Origin: Cellulosimicrobium funkei | Lineage (GTDB): Bacteria; Actinomycetota; Actinomycetes; Actinomycetales; Cellulomonadaceae | Assembly (NCBI RefSeq): GCF_001019615.1 | Contig: NZ_JNBQ01000029.1 | Coordinates: forward strand, 1 to 50,294 | DNA: 50,294 nt | Reading direction: 5' to 3' | In this document: positions 35,581 through 45,087 of the stretch, one piece after another | Numbering within the stretch: the stretch's first letter is position 1 | How the letters are laid out: each line of letters begins with the position of its first letter | Position numbers and translations under genes: made by a program | The notes under the pieces: generated by a model | The model's input: only the letters and a program-made list of their open reading frames with translations | What the model was told of the DNA's origin: nothing | The model's database searches: none

Positions 35581-35599
35581 CTCCCGGTCGTGCCGGGAG
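35581..35599 (-). terminator. rnpB terminator hairpin
   Basis: CTCCCGG (35581-35587) and CCGGGAG (35593-35599) form a 7-bp stem with a 5-nt loop, immediately after the RNase P RNA 3' end. Confidence 0.6.
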
Positions 35600-35605
35600 A
35601 GGCGG

Positions 35606-36023
35606 GCGGACGAGCCGGTCTGTACGCCGGGTTCTGTTCCCGCGCGAGGTCGCCCTCGCGCGGGCGACGGTCATCCATCTAGGCCCTGCGTCGCCGCAGG
35701 GCTCGAGCGGTCTACCCGACTGTGCTTCTCCGTGGAGAATCGGGCGGGCAGCCCTCAGACACAGTCTGTCTGACCTTGCTCCAGGTGGGGTTTACCGAGC
35801 CGGACCGGTTACCCGGTCCGCTGGTGGTCTCTTACACCACCGTTTCACCCTTACCGCACCGGGCGGGACCGGAGCCCTTCCGACGCGGCGGTCTGTTCTC
35901 TGTGGCACTGTCCCGCGGGTCACCCCGGGTGGGCGTTACCCACCACCTTGCCCTTCGGAGCCCGGACGTTCCTCGGCGAGGGACCGAGGCCCCTCGACGC
36001 GACCGCCCGACCGACTCGTCCGC
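35606..36023 (-). ncRNA. rnpB: RNase P RNA (bacterial type A)
   Basis: This RNA is the catalytic subunit of RNase P, which trims tRNA 5' ends. On the minus strand the conserved 5' block GAGGAACGTCCGGGCTCC (CR-I region) lies near 35977-35956. ACAGAACCCGGCGTACAGAC lies at the 3' end (near 35639-35620). The first and last 15 nt (36009-36023 and 35606-35620) pair as stem P1 with one G-U. The length of about 418 nt is typical of actinobacteria. A promoter with matching start lies directly upstream and a hairpin directly downstream. Protein frames across this region are spurious. Confidence 0.95.
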
Positions 36024-36030
36024 ACCGGCA

Positions 36031-36058
36031 AGATTACCGCTCCCGGGCGGCTCGTCGA
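36031..36058 (-). promoter_or_regulatory. rnpB promoter (-35 TTCGAC, 17 nt, -10 TAATCT)
   Basis: On the minus strand the -35 lies at 36058-36053 and the -10 at 36036-36031. The -10 ends 7 nt before the predicted RNA 5' end at 36023, which agrees with the P1 pairing. Confidence 0.65.
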
Positions 36059-36070
36059 ACCAGCGACCGG

Positions 36071-36098
36071 TCGACCGGAGGGTGCTGCCCCGTAGGAT
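36071..36098 (+). promoter_or_regulatory. Promoter of the HelR-like gene (-35 TCGACC, 16 nt, -10 TAGGAT)
   Basis: The -35 lies at 36071-36076 and the -10 at 36093-36098, giving a leader of about 31 nt with GGAGG (36125-36129). It is divergent from and close to the rnpB promoter. The rifamycin-associated palindrome known before some helR genes is not seen. Confidence 0.45.
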
Positions 36099-36135
36099 GT
36101 CCCACCCCCTCGAAGCCGGCTCCCGGAGGTCTGTC

Positions 36136-38214
36136 GTGCCCGCCCCCGCCGTACCGTCCGCCCCCGACACCTCGTCCGCGGCACCCGCCGGAGACACCTC
36201 GGGCGAGCTCGCCCGGGAGCAGGAGTTCCTGGCCGAGGCCCGCTCGCAGCTCGCCCGCATGCGCGAGCAGGCCGGGTCGCTCGACGCCCTGGCGGGCGAC
36301 CGGGTCAGCGCCGAGTATCTCGAGGCGGCGCTCGCCCGACGGCTCGCCCAGCTCGCCGACGACCCCGAGGTCCCGCTCTTCTTCGGACGGATCGACCTCG
36401 ACGGCACGGACGACGAGCCGGCCGAGGTCTTCCACATCGGGCGCCGCCACGTCTCCGACCCCGAGGGCGACCCGCTCGTCGTCGACTGGCGCGCCCCGGT
36501 GAGCACGCCCTTCTACCGCGCCACCCGCACCGAGCCGATGGGTGTCACGGCCCGCCGCCGCTACGGCTTCCAGCGCGGTGCCCTCACCGGCTTCGAGGAC
36601 GAGGCGCTCACCGCCCCCGGACCAGGTGCGGAGACCTCCGCGATCCTCGAGGCCGAGATCGAGCGGCCCCGTACCGGGCCGATGCGCGACATCGTCGCCA
36701 CCATCCAGCCCGAGCAGGACGTCATCGTGCGCAGCGGGCTCGACCGGACCGTCGTCGTGCAGGGCGCGCCCGGCACCGGCAAGACCGCCGTCGGGCTGCA
36801 CCGCGCCGCGTACCTGCTGTACTCCCACCGCGAGCGGGTGAGCCGCGCCGGGATGACCGTCGTGGGGCCCAACGCGAGCTTCCTGCGGTACATCCGCGAC
36901 GTGCTGCCCGCCCTCGGCGAGGTCGACGCGACCCAGACCACCGTCGAGCAGATCGTCGCCGCGCACGGTCGCCTGCGCGGGACGGAGCCCGCGGACGTCG
37001 CGCGGCTCAAGGGCGACGGGCGCCTGGCCGAGGTGCTCCGCCGCGCGGTGTGGTCGCACGTCGCCGAGCCGAGCGAGGCCCTGGTGCTGCCGCGCGGTGC
37101 GCGCCGCTGGCGCGTCGCCGCGCACGAGGCGCGCGAGTGCGTGGCGCAGGTGGTCGGCCGGGAGCCGCGCTTCGAGGCCGGTCGCGACCACCTGCGGCAC
37201 GCGCTCGCGCACCGGATCCTCGTGCAGATCGAGGAGTCCGGCGAGGCGCTCGACGAGCGGGCGTGGGACGCGCTCGCGCGCACGCGCCCGATCCGGGACT
37301 ACACCGCCGCGGTGTGGCCGAAGGTCACGCCGACGGCGCTGCTGCACCGGCTCCTCGTCGACCCCGCGTTCCTCGCCGCGAGCGCCGACGGCGTCCTCAC
37401 CGCGGCCGAGCAGGAGCTGCTGCGTCCGGAGCGACCCTCCCGGACGCCGGGGACGGCCCGCTGGACGCTGGCCGACCTCGTCCTGCTCGACGAGGTCGCT
37501 GACCTGCTGACCCGCGGCGCGTCGGTCGCGCACGTCGTGGTGGACGAGGCGCAGGACCTGTCGCCGATGATGCTGCGCGCTCTCGGACGCCGGGCGCGCA
37601 CGGGCTCCCTGACGGTGCTGGGCGACCTGGCCCAGGCGACGACGCCGTGGGGCGTCTCCTCGTGGACCGACGCGCTGACGCACCTCGGCAAGCCCGACGG
37701 CCACGTGGAGCAGCTCACCGCCGGCTTCCGCGTGCCCGGCGACGTCATCGAGTACGCGGCCCGCCTGCTCCCCTCGATCGCGCCGGACCTCGACCCGCCC
37801 GTCGCCGTCCGTCGCGCCCGGGGCGAGCTGGTCCTCACCACGGATCCGCTCGTGGACCTGGTCCGTACGGCGCTCGACCGGGAGGGGTCGGTCGGGCTCA
37901 TCGTGCCCGACGCCGGCACGGACGCCGCACGCACGGCGCTCGCCGCGGCAGGCCTCCCCTTCGCGGTCGTCGGCGAGGCGACGGACGACGCCGGCACGGT
38001 CGAGTTCGACGCACGCCTCGACCTCGTGCCCGCGTCGCTCGCGAAGGGGCTGGAGTTCGACCACGTCGTGCTGGACGACCCGGAGGGCGTCGTCCGGGGC
38101 GAGCCCGACCGGGTCACGGGCCTGCGGCGGCTGTACGTCTGCCTGACCCGCGCGGTGACGTCGCTCGCCGTCCGCCACCGGGACGACCTGCCTGCCGAGC
38201 TCCGCCGCCCGTGA
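36136..38214 (+). CDS. HelD/HelR-like UvrD-type helicase (RNA polymerase recycling factor family)
   Basis: The 692-residue protein has the superfamily 1 motor split around an insertion, as in HelD/HelR. Walker A is GAPGTGKTAVGLHR (from residue 210), Walker B VVVDEAQDLSP is near 470, and a terminal motif is LYVCLTRAVTSL. The N-terminal region EQEFLAEARSQLARMREQ is the coiled coil that enters the polymerase secondary channel in this family, followed by FFGRIDLDGTDDEPAEVFHIGRRHV. Family members remove stalled RNA polymerase and, in HelR, displace rifamycins. The GTG at 36136 has GGAGG 6 nt upstream. Resistance is not proven by sequence. Confidence 0.87.
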   Translation: MPAPAVPSAPDTSSAAPAGDTSGELAREQEFLAEARSQLARMREQAGSLDALAGDRVSAEYLEAALARRLAQLADDPEVPLFFGRIDLDGTDDEPAEVFHIGRRHVSDPEGDPLVVDWRAPVSTPFYRATRTEPMGVTARRRYGFQRGALTGFEDEALTAPGPGAETSAILEAEIERPRTGPMRDIVATIQPEQDVIVRSGLDRTVVVQGAPGTGKTAVGLHRAAYLLYSHRERVSRAGMTVVGPNASFLRYIRDVLPALGEVDATQTTVEQIVAAHGRLRGTEPADVARLKGDGRLAEVLRRAVWSHVAEPSEALVLPRGARRWRVAAHEARECVAQVVGREPRFEAGRDHLRHALAHRILVQIEESGEALDERAWDALARTRPIRDYTAAVWPKVTPTALLHRLLVDPAFLAASADGVLTAAEQELLRPERPSRTPGTARWTLADLVLLDEVADLLTRGASVAHVVVDEAQDLSPMMLRALGRRARTGSLTVLGDLAQATTPWGVSSWTDALTHLGKPDGHVEQLTAGFRVPGDVIEYAARLLPSIAPDLDPPVAVRRARGELVLTTDPLVDLVRTALDREGSVGLIVPDAGTDAARTALAAAGLPFAVVGEATDDAGTVEFDARLDLVPASLAKGLEFDHVVLDDPEGVVRGEPDRVTGLRRLYVCLTRAVTSLAVRHRDDLPAELRRP

Positions 38215-38272
38215 CGGGCGCATCGGCGCGCGGGACGGACGCGCTGGGGACGGCCGTGTCGGATCTCCTCGG

Positions 38273-38278
38273 TAGGGT
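38273..38278 (+). promoter_or_regulatory. -10 box (TAGGGT) of leaderless recQ
   Basis: TAGGGT ends 6 nt before the GTG at 38285, favouring this start over the ATG three codons later. Confidence 0.55.
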
Positions 38279-38284
38279 GCCCGC

Positions 38285-40117
<1,833 letters not shown>

Positions 40118-40183
40118 GTCGCCGCGCACCGGGCACGGGGCTGTCCCGTCACCTGAGGCGCAGGGAGCTTTCGGGGATCGGTG

Positions 40184-40567
40184 TCAGACGTCGACGCGGT
40201 ACGACAGCGCGAGCTCGTCGCCGCTGACCCCGCGGATGCCCCAGTTCTCGCGCGGGCTCTCCAGGATCACGAGCTCCACGTCGTCCGGGGTCAGGCCGAG
40301 GGCGGGCACGACGTCGTCGTACAGCGCCGCGATCAGCGCCCGCTTGGCCTCGCGCGTGCGGCCCGTGAAGCACACGACCTCGACGACGAGGTACGCGTCC
40401 GAGCGGGGGGCGACCAGGTCGTCGTCGTCCAGGAGCAGGAAGCGGTGGAACCGCTTGTCCGGCGGAAGCTGCCAGGTGCGCACGAGCGCGTCGTGCAGCG
40501 CGTCGGACACCTCCGTCCGCCGCTCGCCCCACACGCTGCGCCGTCCGTAGATCTTCACCTGGGCCAT
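40184..40567 (-). CDS. Tautomerase-like protein lacking the N-terminal proline
   Basis: The 127-residue protein matches the Tautomerase_2 pattern: EVSDALHDALVRTWQLPPDKRFHRF, VVCFTGRTREAKRALIAALYDDV and VILESPRENWGIRG. Tautomerases use Pro as residue 2 (Pro1 after Met removal), but here the start reads MAQVKIYG, so the catalytic proline is absent at the predicted start. TACGCT 6 nt upstream fixes this ATG. It may be non-catalytic or use another residue. It is convergent with recQ. Confidence 0.82.
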   Translation of the reverse strand: MAQVKIYGRRSVWGERRTEVSDALHDALVRTWQLPPDKRFHRFLLLDDDDLVAPRSDAYLVVEVVCFTGRTREAKRALIAALYDDVVPALGLTPDDVELVILESPRENWGIRGVSGDELALSYRVDV

Positions 40568-40573
40568 CGGGCG

Positions 40574-40579
40574 AGCGTA
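40574..40579 (-). promoter_or_regulatory. -10 box (TACGCT) of the leaderless tautomerase-like gene
   Basis: On the minus strand TACGCT is followed by 6 nt and the ATG at 40567. Confidence 0.5.
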
Positions 40580-40641
40580 GCCGTGACGCACCCCACGCCG
40601 TCGTCCCCGGTCACCCGCCGCGACGACGCGGCGAGCGCTCG

Positions 40642-40647
40642 TAGAGT
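40642..40647 (+). promoter_or_regulatory. -10 box (TAGAGT) of leaderless yaaA
   Basis: TAGAGT ends 6 nt before the GTG at 40654, which decides the start. Confidence 0.55.
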
Positions 40648-40653
40648 GGCCGC

Positions 40654-41496
40654 GTGCTCGTGCTGCTCCCCCCGTCCGAGGGCAAGACCCCCGCGCCCGA
40701 CGGCGCCGCGCCGGTCGACCTCGCCACGCTCAGCTCTCCCGCCCTCACCGCGCACCGCGCGCAGGTCCTCGACGCGCTCGCCGCCGCGAGCGCGCGCCCG
40801 GACGCGCACGACGTCCTGGGCACGACGCCGGGGCTCGCCGACGAGGTGCGCCGCAACACGTCCCTGCGGACGGCACCGGCGGGCTCCGCGGCCGACGTCT
40901 ACACGGGCGTGCTGTACGGCGCCGCCGACCTCGCGGGCGCGCTCGCGTCCGGCGGCGAGGCCGCGCGGCGGGCCCGCGAGGACGTCCGGGTCGTGTCGGC
41001 GCTGTGGGGGGCTCTCTCCCCCGCCGACCGGGTCCCCGCGTACCGGCTCTCCATGGCGGTCGACCTGCCCGGCGTCGGGAAGCTCGCCACCGCGTGGCGC
41101 CCGCACCTCGCCCCCGTGCTCGACGAGCGCGCGGCGGGCGACGTCGTCGTCGACTGCCGGTCCGCGACCTACGTGGGCGCCTGGAAGCCCGCGGCCTCCG
41201 GGCCGCGCGCAGCCAACTGGGTCGCGGTGCGGGTGGTCCGCGAGCACGCCGGGAAGCGCACCGTCGTCTCGCACAACGCCAAGCACACCCGGGGCGTGCT
41301 CGCCGGGCACCTGCTGCGCCGGCCCGCCGCGTCGCCGTCGTCCGCCGACGGGCTGCTCGACGCCGCGGGCGAGCTCGTCGGCACGGTGATCGGCACCGAG
41401 GTGGGCTCGGGACTGAGCTATCGCCTCCTGGAGACGACGCTCCACGACGCGACCACGCGGAACGGACCGCGCACGCTCGAGCTCGTCATCGCCTGA
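40654..41496 (+). CDS. yaaA: YaaA/UPF0246 family peroxide-stress protein
   Basis: The 280-residue protein starts LVLLPPSEGKTPAP, the UPF0246 signature, and contains YTGVLYGAADL, SALWGALSPADRVPAYRLSM and HNAKHTRGVLA. In E. coli YaaA lowers free iron and DNA damage during peroxide stress and binds DNA through a helix-hairpin-helix-like fold. The C-terminus is slightly longer than in E. coli. The GTG start lies 6 nt after a -10 box. There is no visible OxyR or PerR site. It is followed by a TfoX-N gene on the same strand. Confidence 0.9.
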   Translation: MLVLLPPSEGKTPAPDGAAPVDLATLSSPALTAHRAQVLDALAAASARPDAHDVLGTTPGLADEVRRNTSLRTAPAGSAADVYTGVLYGAADLAGALASGGEAARRAREDVRVVSALWGALSPADRVPAYRLSMAVDLPGVGKLATAWRPHLAPVLDERAAGDVVVDCRSATYVGAWKPAASGPRAANWVAVRVVREHAGKRTVVSHNAKHTRGVLAGHLLRRPAASPSSADGLLDAAGELVGTVIGTEVGSGLSYRLLETTLHDATTRNGPRTLELVIA

Positions 41497-41573
41497 GCGA
41501 TCGACCGAGCGATCGGCCGAGACCAGGGCTCGCCCCCGCTGCGGTCCGGCGGGACGAGGTCCACAGTGGACCC

Positions 41574-41921
41574 ATGGTCTACAGCGAGGACCTCGCCGAG
41601 CGGATCCGCGCCGCCCTGGGGCCGCGCGCGCCGTTCGACGAGCGGAAGATGTTCGGCGGGATCGCGTTCCTCGTCAACACGCACATGGCGCTCGGCGTCA
41701 CCCGCGACGACCTCATGGTGCGGGTCGGCAAGGACGGCACGGACGCGGCGCTCGGACGCGGCGGAACGGTCATGGAGATGGGCGGTCGCGCGATGACGGG
41801 GATGATCCTCGTCGACGGCGCGCAGGTCGCCGACCCGGACGAGCTCGACGCGTGGGTCGCGACGGCCGTCGAGCACGCCCTCACGGAACCCGCCAAGGTG
41901 AAGAAGCCGCGAAAGGGGTGA
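41574..41921 (+). CDS. TfoX N-terminal domain protein
   Basis: The 115-residue protein is a stand-alone TfoX-N domain: DLAERIRAALGPRAPFDERKMFGGIAFLVNTHMALGV and DDLMVRVGKD are its conserved core, followed by a Lys-rich tail (PAKVKKPRKG). In Gammaproteobacteria full TfoX regulates competence; isolated TfoX-N proteins in actinobacteria have no assigned role. No strong ribosome site precedes the ATG; ACAGT 6 nt upstream is a weak -10-like match. The reading frame extends further upstream inside yaaA but that part lacks the family sequence. Confidence 0.85.
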   Translation: MVYSEDLAERIRAALGPRAPFDERKMFGGIAFLVNTHMALGVTRDDLMVRVGKDGTDAALGRGGTVMEMGGRAMTGMILVDGAQVADPDELDAWVATAVEHALTEPAKVKKPRKG

Positions 41922-41951
41922 ACCTGCCGCAACGGCGCCGGACCCCGGGCG

Positions 41952-42020
41952 CGAGGTAGAACTCGGTGCTCCGAGGTAGAACGCGCGGAGCTCTACCTCG
42001 CGACCGGAGGTTCTACCTCG
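41952..42020. repeat. Nested inverted repeats of CGAGGTAGAAC
   Basis: CGAGGTAGAAC occurs at 41952-41962 and 41972-41982. Its inverse occurs as CTCTACCTCG (41991-42000, one base different) and GTTCTACCTCG (42010-42020, exact). The inner pair can form a 9-bp stem and the outer pair an 11-bp stem. It lies between convergent genes (TfoX-N and RNase HI fusion) and may act as a terminator. The same 11-mer occurs at 4193-4203. Confidence 0.75.
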
Positions 42021-42033
42021 CGGCGGAGGGACG

Positions 42034-43269
42034 TCAGAGGTCGCTCGGGACGCCCTGGGCCGTGAGCTCGCTCGTTCCGTCGGGCCACAGGCGCAGGATG
42101 CTCACCGACGCCGGGGGCACGCGCACGCGCGACCACTGCGACGGCGGCGCGCCGATCGCCGTGCCGACCGCGGCGCGCACCTGCACCGCGTGACCCACGA
42201 CGACGGCCGTCCGTCCTGCCGGCCCCGCACCCGGCAGGAGCGTGTCGACGAGGTACTGGAGCCCGTGCCAGACGCGCGCCCCGACGTCGGCGTACGACTC
42301 GCCGCCCGGGGCCGCGGTCGTGCCGGTCGTGTGCCAGGCGTGCAGGCGGCCCGGCCACGCGGCGTCGACCTCCGCGGCGGTGAGCCCCTCCCACTCTCCG
42401 AAGTCGACCTCGGCGAACCGGTCGTCCGTCGTGACGTGGACGCCGAGCCGGCGACCGACCGCCCGCGCGGTCTCCTGCGCGCGCACCATCGGCGAGGCGA
42501 CGATCGTGGTCGGCCGGGGAAGGTCGGGCCACGCCTGGCGCCCGACCCGGAACACGAGGTCGGCGGCCTGTGCCGCCTGCGTGCGGCCGCGCGCCGTGAG
42601 CGACGGGCCAGGCACCGACGACCCGCTGAACGCACCCGCGACGGTGAGCGGCGTCTGCCCGTGCCGCACGAGCACGACCGTGAGGGCGGGCGCGTCGTCG
42701 AACCGGACCGCGGCACCGGACGGGCGGGCGGGGGTGTCGAACGCGGCCGACTCCCCCGGGACCTCGGCGGGCGCGTCGGCAGCGACAGGGTCGGGCTCGT
42801 CGTCGCCGGCACCCGGAGCGGCGGCGGGCGGGTAGTCGCGCGCGACCGTCCCCGCCGTGTCCATCGCCTCGTTCGCGAGGGCGTCCGCAGCGGAGTTCTG
42901 CGCGCGCGGCACCCACTCGTACGCGACCTGCTCCGCGGGCAGCACCGACGCGGCCTCGGCGGCGAGGCGGCGCATGTCGTCGTGCTTGATCTGCCAGCGA
43001 CCCGACATCTGCTCGACGACGAGCCGCGAGTCCATCCGCACGGTCACCCGCGCGTCGGGGTCGATCTCGGCCGCGGCGCGCAGCCCGGCGACGAGGCCCG
43101 AGTACTCGGCGACGTTGTTCGTCGTCACCCCGAGGTACGCGGCGCGCTCGGCGAGGACCTGTCCGGTCTCACCGTCGCGCACGAGCGCGCCGAAGCCCGC
43201 GGGCCCCGGGTTCCCCCGGGACCCGCCGTCGGCCTCGACGACGAGGTGGCGCCGACCGGCCGCGCTCAC
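42034..43269 (-). CDS. Bifunctional RNase HI / histidine phosphatase fusion (Rv2228c-like)
   Basis: The 411-residue protein joins an RNase HI domain to a histidine-phosphatase (CobC/phosphoglycerate mutase) domain. The RNase HI acidic residues lie in VEADGGSRGNPGPAGFG, NNVAEYSGLV, VRMDSRLVVEQMSG and NSAADALANEAMD (residues 12-150). The phosphatase part begins VLVRHGQTPLT with the catalytic His and ends with VVGHAVQVRA. It degrades RNA in RNA-DNA hybrids; the phosphatase may act on alpha-ribazole phosphate or another ester. An Ala/Pro linker separates the domains. The GTG start overlaps the stop of the upstream gene (43266-43269). Confidence 0.94.
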   Translation of the reverse strand: MSAAGRRHLVVEADGGSRGNPGPAGFGALVRDGETGQVLAERAAYLGVTTNNVAEYSGLVAGLRAAAEIDPDARVTVRMDSRLVVEQMSGRWQIKHDDMRRLAAEAASVLPAEQVAYEWVPRAQNSAADALANEAMDTAGTVARDYPPAAAPGAGDDEPDPVAADAPAEVPGESAAFDTPARPSGAAVRFDDAPALTVVLVRHGQTPLTVAGAFSGSSVPGPSLTARGRTQAAQAADLVFRVGRQAWPDLPRPTTIVASPMVRAQETARAVGRRLGVHVTTDDRFAEVDFGEWEGLTAAEVDAAWPGRLHAWHTTGTTAAPGGESYADVGARVWHGLQYLVDTLLPGAGPAGRTAVVVGHAVQVRAAVGTAIGAPPSQWSRVRVPPASVSILRLWPDGTSELTAQGVPSDL

Positions 43270-44009
43270 GCGCCGGCGCCCTCCGGCCGGACCACGATGT
43301 GGCCGTAGTCCTCGAGCCGCACCACCTGGTCGGGCGCGGCCGACGTGATCGCCGCGAGCTCGGCCGGGCTCAGCGAGACGTTGAGCCCGTCCACGTGCTG
43401 GCCGCGCAGCGCGACGACGCCCCGGCCGCCGTTCTGGTCGCGCACGCGCTCGTACAGGGCGAGGAGCCCGGCGTCGAGACCCGCGACGGCCTCGGTGCGC
43501 TTGCCCGCGACCTGGCCGGCCTCGGCGTCGAGCTCGGCGTAGCGCGCGTCCCGCGCCGTCACGACCTCGGCCTTCGCGGCCTCCAGCTCGGCGTTCGCCG
43601 ACTCGAGCTTCGCGAGCGCCTCCTCGTGCGCCTCCAGGCGCTCCATGACGTCGAGCTCGACCTCCTCGAGCACGCCCTGGCGCCGCGCGAGGGACTCGAG
43701 CTCCGCGACGAGCGCCTGCGCGTCCTTGGCCCCGACCTGCCCCGAGTCGAGCCGCGACTGGTCGCGCGCGGCGCGCGTGCGCACCTGCTCGACGTCGGTC
43801 TCCGCCTTGGTGAGCTCGCGCTTGAGGTCGCTCACCGCGGTGCGGGACTCGACGAGCTTGCCGCGCAGGTCCGCGATCTGGGCGTCGAGCTCGGCGATGC
43901 GCGCGTGCTCCGGCAGGTTCTTGCGCTGGTGCGCGAGCTGCTGCGCCCGCGTGTCGAGCTCCTGGACGTCGAGCAGGCGGAGCTGGTCGGCGGGCGGTGC
44001 AGTGGCCAC
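43266..44009 (-). CDS. Rv2229c-type coiled-coil zinc-ribbon family protein that has lost the zinc cysteines
   Basis: The 247-residue protein has a long coiled coil (residues about 30-175) and a C-terminal domain that in this family is a C4 zinc ribbon (CxxC...CxxC). Here the domain is otherwise intact (RGVVALRGQHVDGLNVSLSPAELAAI and VVRLEDYGHIVV), but the four positions read V206, L209, L232 and Y235, and the whole protein has no cysteine. It should not bind zinc there. The GTG start follows AAAGGAA. It is in an operon with Nif3 and the RNase HI fusion, matching the mycobacterial order. Function of the family is unknown; a link to Nif3/ribosome biology is speculative. Confidence 0.88.
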   Translation of the reverse strand: MATAPPADQLRLLDVQELDTRAQQLAHQRKNLPEHARIAELDAQIADLRGKLVESRTAVSDLKRELTKAETDVEQVRTRAARDQSRLDSGQVGAKDAQALVAELESLARRQGVLEEVELDVMERLEAHEEALAKLESANAELEAAKAEVVTARDARYAELDAEAGQVAGKRTEAVAGLDAGLLALYERVRDQNGGRGVVALRGQHVDGLNVSLSPAELAAITSAAPDQVVRLEDYGHIVVRPEGAGA

Positions 44010-44026
44010 AGGTGGTTCCTTTCGTG

Positions 44027-44042
44027 GGCCCCGTGCGGGGCC
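44027..44042 (-). terminator. Hairpin in the 52-bp gap between nif3-like and zinc-ribbon-like genes
   Basis: GGCCCC (44027-44032) and GGGGCC (44037-44042) form a 6-bp GC stem with a GTGC loop. It may partly terminate or stabilise the transcript inside the operon. Confidence 0.35.
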
Positions 44043-44061
44043 GGCGTGCAGGGTCGGGGCG

Positions 44062-45042
44062 TCAGGCGGACGGGGCGTCGGGGTCGGGCCGGTCGGAGCG
44101 CGGGTCCGCGGGCGCCGACGCGATCCGCGCGGTCCACGGGTCGGTGACGAGCGTGCTCACGCGCGTCTCGACGACCGTCCCCGGCTGCGCGCGCTCGAGG
44201 GCGCGCGCGAGGTCCTCGGCAGCGTAGCGGAGCCACGGCCACTCGGAGGCATAGTGCGGCACGTCGACGAGGAAGGGCGTGCCGGCCTCGCCGTCGCCCT
44301 CGAGCCGGGCGCGCTCGCGCAGCTCGGAGACCGGGTGGTGGCGCAGGTCGGACGTGAGGTAGACGTCGGCGCCGCTCGCGCGGACGGCGTCGAACAGCGA
44401 GTCGCCCGAGCCGCCGACGACCGCGACGGACTCCACGGTCGCGTCGAGGTCGCCCGCGACGCGCACGCCCTGCACCGTCGGGGGAAGGGCCTCGGCGACA
44501 CGCTGCGCGAAGCCGCGCAGCGTCGTCGGCTCCGCCAGGCGCCCCACGCGGCCCGTCCCGGTCGACGCCGCCTCGTGCGGGGACGGCGCCGGGTGGGCGA
44601 CGAGCGGCACGCGGTGCAGCAGGTCGAGGACGTCCGCGAGCGCGTCGGCGACGCCGCGCCCCGCCGCGTCGGCGTTGGTGTGCGCGACGTACAGGCCGCA
44701 CCCGCCCCGGATGAGCCGGTGCACCAGCGAGCCCTTGAACGTCGTCGCCGCGACCGAGTGCACGGGCCGCAGGAACAGCGGGTGGTGCGTGACCAGGAGG
44801 TCCGCGCCCCAGGCGAGCGCCTCGTCCGCGACGTCCTCGACCGGGTCGACGGCGAACAGCACCTTGCGCACGGGCGCGCCCGGGTCCCCCGCCACGAGCC
44901 CGACGGCGTCCCAGGCCTCCGCCGTCGACGGCGGGTACAGCTCGTCCAGGGTCCGCACGACGCGGCCGAGCGTCGGGTGCGCGGCGCCGTCGGCCTCCGG
45001 CTCGGTCGACGTGCCGGTGCTCGGGTCGGGCGCGACGGTCAT
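44062..45042 (-). CDS. Nif3-like dinuclear metal centre protein (YbgI/DUF34 family)
   Basis: The 326-residue protein is a Nif3/YbgI homologue; these form toroidal hexamers with a two-metal site, and some act as GTP cyclohydrolase-like enzymes, though the in vivo role is unsettled. Metal-binding segments are VTHHPLFL, the paired Ser/Thr region VAATTFKGSLVHRLIRG, and VAHTNADAAGRGVADAL. SEWPWLRYAAEDLARAL near the C-terminus holds the remaining site. The N-terminal 25 residues are low-complexity. The ATG at 45042 is 6 nt after TAGCCT. It heads the three-gene operon with the zinc-ribbon homologue and RNase HI fusion. Confidence 0.92.
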   Translation of the reverse strand: MTVAPDPSTGTSTEPEADGAAHPTLGRVVRTLDELYPPSTAEAWDAVGLVAGDPGAPVRKVLFAVDPVEDVADEALAWGADLLVTHHPLFLRPVHSVAATTFKGSLVHRLIRGGCGLYVAHTNADAAGRGVADALADVLDLLHRVPLVAHPAPSPHEAASTGTGRVGRLAEPTTLRGFAQRVAEALPPTVQGVRVAGDLDATVESVAVVGGSGDSLFDAVRASGADVYLTSDLRHHPVSELRERARLEGDGEAGTPFLVDVPHYASEWPWLRYAAEDLARALERAQPGTVVETRVSTLVTDPWTARIASAPADPRSDRPDPDAPSA

Positions 45043-45048
45043 GGCGGC

Positions 45049-45054
45049 AGGCTA
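45049..45054 (-). promoter_or_regulatory. -10 box (TAGCCT) of the leaderless nif3-like gene
   Basis: On the minus strand TAGCCT is followed by 6 nt and the ATG at 45042. Confidence 0.55.
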
Positions 45055-45087
45055 TCCCGCGCGGGAGGCCCGGGTGCCGTCCGACGT

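Noticed and set aside
35546-35605. TPP riboswitch before thiD
   Set aside because: The 5' region is short and lacks the conserved CUGAGA and related blocks; the gene has a simple ribosome site.
35722-36135. N-terminal extension of the HelR-like frame across 35722-36135
   Set aside because: This segment is RNase P RNA on the other strand, and GTG 36136 has a good ribosome site.
36060-36135. Rifamycin-associated element before the HelR-like gene
   Set aside because: No GGGGCTT-type palindrome is present in the gap.
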